A stretch of DNA of 10,208 bases from Candidatus Adiutrix sp. Lineage in GTDB: Bacteria; Desulfobacterota; Desulfarculia; Adiutricales; Adiutricaceae. The notes beneath the pieces are model-generated. The model worked only from the letters and a program-made list of their open reading frames with translations. It was not told the origin of the DNA and searched no databases. The number at the start of each line of letters is the position of its first letter. The stretch's first letter is position 1. Made by a program: the position numbers and the translations under genes. Shown piece by piece: positions 6,147 through 10,208 of the stretch. The stretch lies in assembly GCA_031285975.1 (NCBI GenBank), contig JAITVE010000161.1, forward strand, positions 1 to 10,208, written 5' to 3'.

Positions 6147-6831
6147 AGGGCAGTGGTTCGCCCTCCAAAAACAGCAGGGCCTCTTCAGCGGTCAAATTGT
6201 CCTCAGCGCTCAGGGGGTGCACCCGGCCGTCGGTCAGGCCGTAAGCTTCGGTGACGCTCACCCGGTGGGCGCCGCACCAGTCGTAAAAATCGGCCAGGGT
6301 GAAAAGGTGGATGTTGGGGGTGTCGTGCCAGCCGTAGGGGAGGCCCCGCGTCATGGGCATCCGGCCCCGCATGGCCAAATCGAAGCGCACCCGCCAGTGG
6401 CCGAAATTGGGGAAGGAGACAATACCCCGGCGGCCGATGCGCAACATTTCCGTCAGCACCGCCATGGGGGCCTTCAAGGTCTGGAGGGTGCTTTCCAGGA
6501 TAACATAGTCAAAGCTCTGGTCGGCGAAATCCACCAGGCCGCAGTCCAGGTCGAGGTTCAGCACGGGCACGCCCCGGTCAATGCTTTTCAGCACGGCCAT
6601 GGGGTCAAGCTCCACCCCCTGCCCCCGGATGTCCAGGGTGCGGATGAGGGTGGCCAGAAGTTCGCCGTCGCCGCAGCCCAAGTCCAAGACGGACACCTCG
6701 CGGGGCATGACTTCCAGAATCACCTGGTCCTGCCAGCGGCCGTTGAGGTTGGGGGTGGCCTCGTGGCTGCTCATCAGCTCCAGCACCCTGGCCACCAGCG
6801 CGGGGTCGATATTTAAAGTGTCAACGCTCAT
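6145..6831 (-). CDS. metW: MetW, methionine biosynthesis SAM-dependent methyltransferase-like protein
   Basis: The 228-residue product is a class I SAM-dependent methyltransferase-fold protein of the MetW family, which is encoded beside metX in many proteobacteria and is needed for full homoserine acyltransferase activity. Motif I is VLDLGCGDGELL (48-59), and GVELD (72-76) is the acidic strand end. Family signatures are NLDLDCGLVDFADQSFDYVI (92-111), VSFPNFGHWRVR (138-149) and LPYGWHDTPNIHLFT (164-178). It starts 10 bases after metX, so the two form one transcription unit. The last bases of the stop codon (TGA, 6145-6147) coincide with the end of the repeat at 6050-6146, so the repeat may have set the C-terminus. 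Confidence 0.94.
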   Translation of the reverse strand: MSVDTLNIDPALVARVLELMSSHEATPNLNGRWQDQVILEVMPREVSVLDLGCGDGELLATLIRTLDIRGQGVELDPMAVLKSIDRGVPVLNLDLDCGLVDFADQSFDYVILESTLQTLKAPMAVLTEMLRIGRRGIVSFPNFGHWRVRFDLAMRGRMPMTRGLPYGWHDTPNIHLFTLADFYDWCGAHRVSVTEAYGLTDGRVHPLSAEDNLTAEEALLFLEGEPLP

Positions 6832-6841
6832 AAGGTTTCGC

Positions 6842-8035
6842 TCAATTGCTCAGGAAGCTGTGGATGAGGCGGCTGACGGTTTCCGTCTCCACCAGGAAGG
6901 CGTCGTGGCCGTAACGCGAGGGAATATCGACATAGGTGGCGGGACGGCCCGCCCGGCAGAGGGCCGAGACCAACTCGCGGCACAGTTCCGGGGGAAAGAG
7001 CCAGTCTGAAGAAAAAGAGACGGCCAGGGTGCGGGCCTGGATGCGGGCCGCCGCCTTCACCAGATCGCCCTCGCCCCAGACGGCGGCGTCGTAATAATCC
7101 ATGGCGCGGGTGATATACAGGTAGCTGTTCGCGTCGTACCGCCGGACGAAGCTCTCGCCCTGGTGCTTGAGATAGCTTTCCACCTCGAATTCCACCCCGG
7201 TGAGGGTGAATTCCGGCCCGCTCTTGTCCTGGAAGCGGCGGCCGAATTTCAGGCCCATGCTGTCTTCGGACAAATAGGTGATGTGGGCCAGCATCCGCGC
7301 GGCGGCCAGGCCCATGAGGGGCGGCTCCCCGCCGTAATAGTCCCCGCCGTTGAAATAGGGGTCGTTGATGATGGAATGCCGGGCCACGGAGTTGAAGCCC
7401 AGCCCCTGAGCCGTGATGCGCCGCCCGGCGGAGAGCACAATGAGCCGCCGCACCCTGTCCGGCCAGCCGAGGGCCATTTCCAGGGCCTGCTGCCCGCCCA
7501 CCGAGCCGCCGATGGCCGCGTAGAGCGCATCGATCCCCAAACGATCCAAAAGCATCATGTGCAGCCGGGCCCAGTCCCCCACCGTGACCACGGGGAACGA
7601 CAGGCCGTAGGGCCGCCCGGTGGCCGGGTTGACGGACATGGGGCCGGTGGAGCCGTAACAGCTGCCCACCACATTGGCGCAGATAACGAAAAAGCGGCGG
7701 GTATCAATGGGTTTGCCGGGGCCGATAACATCGTCCCACCAGCCGGGCTTGTCGCGGCGGTAATCCCTGAGCGGCCCCCCGGGCCCCGCGTCCCACCCGG
7801 CCGCGTGGGCGTCGCCGGTCAGGGCGTGGCAGATGAAGACGGCGTTATCCCGCCGGGACGACAGCTCGCCATAGGTCTCATATTCAATCTCCACCGGCCC
7901 CAGGGAGCCCCCGGCTTCCAGCCGCAGGGGTTCGCTTCCGTCAAAGAAAACCTCTTTGCGGGCAACGACATGCCCCACCGACTGGGGATGATCCGGCCCA
8001 TGCACCGGCTTATGAGAAGGCCCGTCAACACTCAT
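6842..8035 (-). CDS. metX: MetX homoserine O-acyltransferase (probably acetyl)
   Basis: The 397-residue product is an alpha/beta-hydrolase-fold enzyme that acylates L-homoserine, the committing step of methionine synthesis. The catalytic triad can be read: S178 in GGSVGGQQALE, D344 in SSDWLFPP and H377 in RYGHDAF. NVVGSCYGSTGPMSVNP (121-137) is the substrate-site loop, and NSVARHSIINDPYF (215-228) and the YDANSYLYITRAMDYYD block (300-316) are typical of MetX. MetX proteins include both acetyl- and succinyltransferases, and I cannot separate these from sequence alone; acetyl-CoA is the default. The start has GAGGG (8045-8049) nine bases upstream. It is the first gene of the minus-strand run, behind its own promoter, and metW follows after 10 bases. 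Confidence 0.93.
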   Translation of the reverse strand: MSVDGPSHKPVHGPDHPQSVGHVVARKEVFFDGSEPLRLEAGGSLGPVEIEYETYGELSSRRDNAVFICHALTGDAHAAGWDAGPGGPLRDYRRDKPGWWDDVIGPGKPIDTRRFFVICANVVGSCYGSTGPMSVNPATGRPYGLSFPVVTVGDWARLHMMLLDRLGIDALYAAIGGSVGGQQALEMALGWPDRVRRLIVLSAGRRITAQGLGFNSVARHSIINDPYFNGGDYYGGEPPLMGLAAARMLAHITYLSEDSMGLKFGRRFQDKSGPEFTLTGVEFEVESYLKHQGESFVRRYDANSYLYITRAMDYYDAAVWGEGDLVKAAARIQARTLAVSFSSDWLFPPELCRELVSALCRAGRPATYVDIPSRYGHDAFLVETETVSRLIHSFLSN

Positions 8036-8076
8036 TATCAGTTACCCTCATCCCGAAGCCCCCAAGCGGCCCGGTA

Positions 8077-8098
8077 CTATAATATCCGAGTATTATAG
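8077..8098. promoter_or_regulatory. Perfect palindrome overlapping the metX -10 box, candidate operator
   Basis: CTATAATA (8077-8084) and TATTATAG (8091-8098) are exact reverse complements separated by TCCGAG. The right arm contains the metX -10 box and the left arm covers the expected transcription start, so a bound dimer would block metX transcription. The site does not resemble the MetJ box. ArsR-family SahR/SamR regulators control methionine genes in many proteobacteria, but I cannot say that this is their site. Confidence 0.45.
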
Positions 8099-8120
8099 AA
8101 CGATTCCGCACTTTTGTCCA
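8092..8120 (-). promoter_or_regulatory. Sigma70-type promoter of metX-metW (and probably downstream genes)
   Basis: On the minus strand TGGACA (8115-8120; one mismatch from TTGACA) is followed by 17 bases and TATAAT (8092-8097). Transcription would start near 8085, giving a leader of about 50 bases before the metX ATG. No riboswitch fits in so short a leader, so control is more likely by a protein at the palindrome that overlaps the -10 box. Confidence 0.6.
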
Positions 8121-8231
8121 CTTACCATAAATATGATAACGCCACAAATAATCAGAAATTCCTCCATAACCTCTCCATATGGCCGTGATACTGTTTCTTT
8201 CAGGGTACGATTTACGAAAGGATGGGAAGCC

Positions 8232-9692
8232 ATGGGAATGAAAATTTTGCTGGTCAATGTTCCGCATTTGTCGATAGGCAGCCGGTTGCCGAAAGAGCAT
8301 CTTCCGCCTTTGGGGCTGCTGGCCATCGGCGGGCCGCTGATTGACGTCGGGCATGATGTGGAATTGTATGACGCGGATTATTACAATTACGCCACGCAAC
8401 AGGTCGCCGACGAGGTTCTCAAAAGGAAACCGGACGCGGTTATGATGGGCCATTCCGGCTCCACCTCCGCGCAGCCCGTGATCAATGAAATCACGAGAAT
8501 GATCCGGGCAAAAAACGCCCGCATGAAAATAATCATCGGCGGGGTTTTTCCCACCTTCCACTGGCGGGAAGTATTGGCAAATAATCCGCAGATTGATTAT
8601 ATCGTGTGCGGCGAAGGCGAAGCCACAGTGCCGAAGCTGGTTCACGCCCTTGAGCATGGCCTCCCGCCGGAGACTATAGCTGGCCTGGCCTTCAGAACGC
8701 AGGGCGTTCCCTCAAAAACTCCCCCGGCTGACCCCATCAAAAATTTAGACGATTTCCGTGTGGGCTGGGAATTGATGAACGCTTACAACTATACCTATTG
8801 GGGCAAGCACAAGGCGGTGGTGATTCAATTCTCGCGGGGCTGCAACCACCGCTGCATCTATTGCGGCCAAAACCTGTTTTGGCGGGAATGGCGGCGCCGC
8901 AGTCCCCAATCGCTGGCCGATGAGATTGAAATGCTCCATACAAAATACGGCGTGAAAGTTTTCGATTTCGCGGACGAAAACCCGGCCGCAGACCGGGAAG
9001 CCTGGAAAGAACTGCTGGAAGCCATTATAGCGAAAAATATGGATATCATTCTGGTTGGCTCCATCCGGGCGGATCATATCGTCAGGGACGCGGACATCCT
9101 TCACCTATATAAAAAAGCCGGTTTCGACCGCTTCCTGCTGGGCATTGAGAACTATGACGAGGAGGTGCTGAAAAACCTCAAAAAGGGCAGCAGCATATCC
9201 AAAGACCGCCAGGCGATTCAGTTGCTGCGGAAACACGACATCATTTCCATGGCCACTTATGTGGTGGGCTTCGGCGATGAAAAAATCATTGATTTTTACC
9301 ACAGCCTGAAGCACCTGCTGTCTTATGACCCGGATCAGATTCAGCTGATGTATGCCACCCCTCACCAATGGGCCCCCTACTTTGAAGACGTGAAAGAGCG
9401 GGAAGTCGTTATAAGCGACCAGCGCAAATGGGATTTTAAGCACCAGGTGCTGGCCATGAAATACCTCAAGCCCTGGCAGACCATTGTTTGCGTGAAACTG
9501 ATTGAGGCTGTTTTGCAAACAAGGCCCAAAACCCTCAAAAGGCTTTTTTTCCACCAGGACGCCCGGTTCAGGAAAGCGATGTTCTGGTACACAAATATCG
9601 GAAAACGGGTCTGGGTGTGGGAGCTTTTTGAATTTTTCTTCCTCGCCGGAACCGTGAAGGGGAAAATGCTCTTGAAGGATTTTTGGGCATAA
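8232..9692 (+). CDS. Cobalamin-binding-type radical SAM protein closely resembling BchE
   Basis: The product is 486 residues from the ATG at 8232-8234 (AGGA at 8219-8222, 9-base spacer; an ATG two codons later is possible). Residues 1-145 form a B12-binding-like Rossmann domain (MKILLVN, LPPLGLLAIGG, IIIGGVFPTFHWREVL, CGEGEATVP). The radical SAM core carries the cluster cysteines C204, C208 and C211 in FSRGCNHRCIYCGQ. The BchE hallmarks are clear: FWREWRRRSP (216-225), FDFADENP (244-251), ILVGSIRADHIVRDADILHL (273-292), SYDPDQIQLMYATPH (364-378) and WDFKHQVLA (400-408). BchE closes the isocyclic ring of Mg-protoporphyrin monomethyl ester anaerobically. No other chlorophyll gene is in view, so the substrate here is open. 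The gene is visibly more AT-rich than its neighbours, divergent from metX and followed by hairpins and a repeat, consistent with lateral gain. Confidence 0.85.
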   Translation: MGMKILLVNVPHLSIGSRLPKEHLPPLGLLAIGGPLIDVGHDVELYDADYYNYATQQVADEVLKRKPDAVMMGHSGSTSAQPVINEITRMIRAKNARMKIIIGGVFPTFHWREVLANNPQIDYIVCGEGEATVPKLVHALEHGLPPETIAGLAFRTQGVPSKTPPADPIKNLDDFRVGWELMNAYNYTYWGKHKAVVIQFSRGCNHRCIYCGQNLFWREWRRRSPQSLADEIEMLHTKYGVKVFDFADENPAADREAWKELLEAIIAKNMDIILVGSIRADHIVRDADILHLYKKAGFDRFLLGIENYDEEVLKNLKKGSSISKDRQAIQLLRKHDIISMATYVVGFGDEKIIDFYHSLKHLLSYDPDQIQLMYATPHQWAPYFEDVKEREVVISDQRKWDFKHQVLAMKYLKPWQTIVCVKLIEAVLQTRPKTLKRLFFHQDARFRKAMFWYTNIGKRVWVWELFEFFFLAGTVKGKMLLKDFWA

Positions 9693-9721
9693 GGGCAATG
9701 CGAAGAAGAACGCGGTCAAGG

Positions 9722-9770
9722 GTTTGAATAAACTGAGATTGCGCGGTAGCGCAAAGATTGGGCGGAGCCC
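9722..9770 (+). other. Three small tandem hairpins downstream of the radical SAM gene
   Basis: Within 49 bases there are GTTT-GAAT-AAAC (9722-9733), TTGCGC-GGTA-GCGCAA (9739-9754) and GGGC-GGA-GCCC (9760-9770), starting 30 bases after the stop codon. None is followed by a T tract, so intrinsic termination is not evident. They run directly into the repeat at 9776-9880, and the whole 9722-9880 block may be one structured element, either a small RNA or the end of a mobile element. Confidence 0.35.
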
Positions 9771-9775
9771 CATAC

Positions 9776-9880
9776 TAGAGCGCTTTTCTATTTCAAGGTC
9801 ATATGCGAAAAATGAAAAGCGCCCGGATGTTTGCGTATTTTGCGATTTACTAAAGGCAGGTAAATTGCAAAATGCTCTAA
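9776..9880 (+). repeat. Double-hairpin interspersed repeat, copy 2
   Basis: This 105-base element shares the end blocks and 31-base core (9813-9843) of the repeat between metW and alr. Its outer ends TAGAGC (9776-9781) and GCTCTA (9874-9879) are perfect inverted repeats. Inside, GCGCTTTTC (9780-9788) pairs with GAAAAGCGC (9814-9822), and GTATTTTGC (9835-9843) pairs with GCAAAATGC (9867-9875) through one G-T (G-U) wobble. The loops differ completely from copy 1 while the stems are kept, which is what selection on a folded RNA or a transposase-recognised DNA end would give. Confidence 0.72.
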
Positions 9881-9975
9881 TCCAGAATCTTCAGCCCGCG
9901 CAGCGCCCAAAATTATGGCACCGAATCTGCATAGTAAACCCTGTAACCAGACCTTGCTGTCGGTTTTTCTTTGAT
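9877..9975 (-). pseudogene. Possible 3' remnant of an unidentified gene
   Basis: A minus-strand frame reads SGYRVYYADSVP, a TAA at 9913-9915, then FWALRGLKILD and a TAG at 9877-9879. The second part looks like a genuine C-terminus, but the stretch is only 33 codons and is interrupted. The final TAG lies inside the TTAGAGC end of the adjacent repeat. Upstream the frame runs into the start of the oppositely oriented receiver gene, so any parent gene has been lost. Chance is quite possible. Apart from this, the hairpins and the repeat, I see nothing in the 305 bases between the radical SAM gene and the receiver gene. Confidence 0.18.
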
Positions 9976-9997
9976 TCGAGGTGGGAGGATTTTTACT

Positions 9998-10208
9998 ATG
10001 CCAGCCGCTAAAGTGATGATAATAGATGCCTCCGGGGACTGCGCATTGAGCGCGGCGCGGGTTTTGATGCCGGAAGGGTTCGGCATTCTGGCCGCTGACA
10101 GCCGGGAAAAAGCTGACCGGATGCTGGCCGCCGAGCGGCCCGAGGTCATTGTGGCCGACGTCTCGGCGGAAAAAAATCCCCTGCACTGGGTGGAAGAAGC
10201 GCATAGGC
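9998..10208 (+). CDS. Response-regulator receiver-domain protein, N-terminal part (runs off window)
   Basis: The first 70 codons of an open frame begin at the ATG at 9998-10000, behind a strong Shine-Dalgarno GGGAGG (9983-9988) with a 9-base spacer. The translation follows the CheY-like pattern: strand KVMIIDASGD (5-14), helix ALSAARVLMPEGF, strand FGILAADS, helix EKADRMLAAERP and strand EVIVADVS with a candidate phospho-acceptor D54. The usual acidic pair of the first strand (DD or DE) is reduced to a single aspartate, D10, followed by Ala-Ser, and the residues after D54 lack the usual MP. Phosphorylation may therefore be weak or absent. The output domain, if any, lies outside the window. 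Confidence 0.7.
   Translation, partial: MPAAKVMIIDASGDCALSAARVLMPEGFGILAADSREKADRMLAAERPEVIVADVSAEKNPLHWVEEAHR

Noticed and set aside
4691..6244. 517-codon plus-strand open frame
   Set aside because: It lies antisense to argS, alr and metW, which all have full family motifs; its translation is rich in His, Gly, Pro and Arg, as expected of an antisense shadow in GC-rich DNA.
8078..8083. Plus-strand TATAAT as a -10 box for the radical SAM gene
   Set aside because: It is simply the other arm of the metX palindrome and has no matching -35 hexamer at the correct distance on the plus strand.
8133..8231. 33-residue N-terminal extension of the radical SAM protein
   Set aside because: The family begins at MKILLVN-like residues; the ATG at 8232 has a Shine-Dalgarno, while the extension lies in the promoter region shared with metX.
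8232..9692. Assignment as hopanoid radical SAM protein HpnJ or as a generic B12 methylase
   Set aside because: The sequence after the cluster cysteines (CGQNLFWREWRRRSP, FADENP, RADHIVRDADILHL) follows BchE and not those families as I know them.
9724..10011. 95-codon plus-strand open frame after the radical SAM gene
   Set aside because: It lacks an ATG start with a Shine-Dalgarno, runs through the repeat and overlaps the better-supported receiver start in another frame.

Overview
The window reads as chromosomal DNA of a GC-rich, motile, Gram-negative, probably anaerobic proteobacterium. A Desulfobacterota (delta-proteobacterial) host is my inference from the gene mix: metX-metW, an ArgS whose signature loop reads AMSTR, an argS-SPOR neighbourhood and a BchE-type radical SAM enzyme. 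No rRNA or marker gene is present to confirm it.

Left edge: the first 78 codons of a CheW chemotaxis coupling protein run off the window on the minus strand, behind a near-consensus sigma70-type promoter (TTGAAA, 17 bases, TATAAT). The 361-base gap between cheW and the divergent alaX holds a 45-base near-perfect hairpin inside what may be a decayed small gene. alaX (+) encodes a free-standing tRNA editing protein with the HxxxH and CxxxH zinc motifs. A perfect 18-bp hairpin separates it from the convergent gene ddh.

Centre: six genes lie head to tail on the minus strand. In transcription order they are metX, metW, alr, argS, a SPOR-domain membrane protein gene and ddh. Spacing is 10 bases (metX-metW), 107 (metW-alr, filled by a repeat), a 17-base overlap (alr-argS), 77 (argS-SPOR, holding two palindromes) and 9 (SPOR-ddh, with the SPOR stop inside the ddh Shine-Dalgarno). 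metX and metW serve methionine synthesis. alr and ddh supply D-alanine and meso-diaminopimelate for peptidoglycan, and the SPOR protein probably binds peptidoglycan. The group therefore mixes amino-acid and cell-wall supply. A promoter (TGGACA, 17 bases, TATAAT) with an overlapping perfect 8-bp palindrome lies upstream of metX.

Right part: divergent from metX is a cobalamin-binding-type radical SAM gene that strongly resembles BchE, the anaerobic Mg-protoporphyrin monomethyl ester cyclase. It is visibly more AT-rich than its neighbours, and no other chlorophyll gene is in view. Downstream come three small tandem hairpins, a second copy of the repeat found between metW and alr, a possible gene remnant, and the start of a response-regulator receiver gene with a good ribosome binding site that leaves the window.

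The most interesting items are the isolated BchE-like enzyme and an apparently undescribed ~100-bp double-hairpin repeat. Its two copies keep stem pairing through a G-U wobble, and their ends fall on stop codons.
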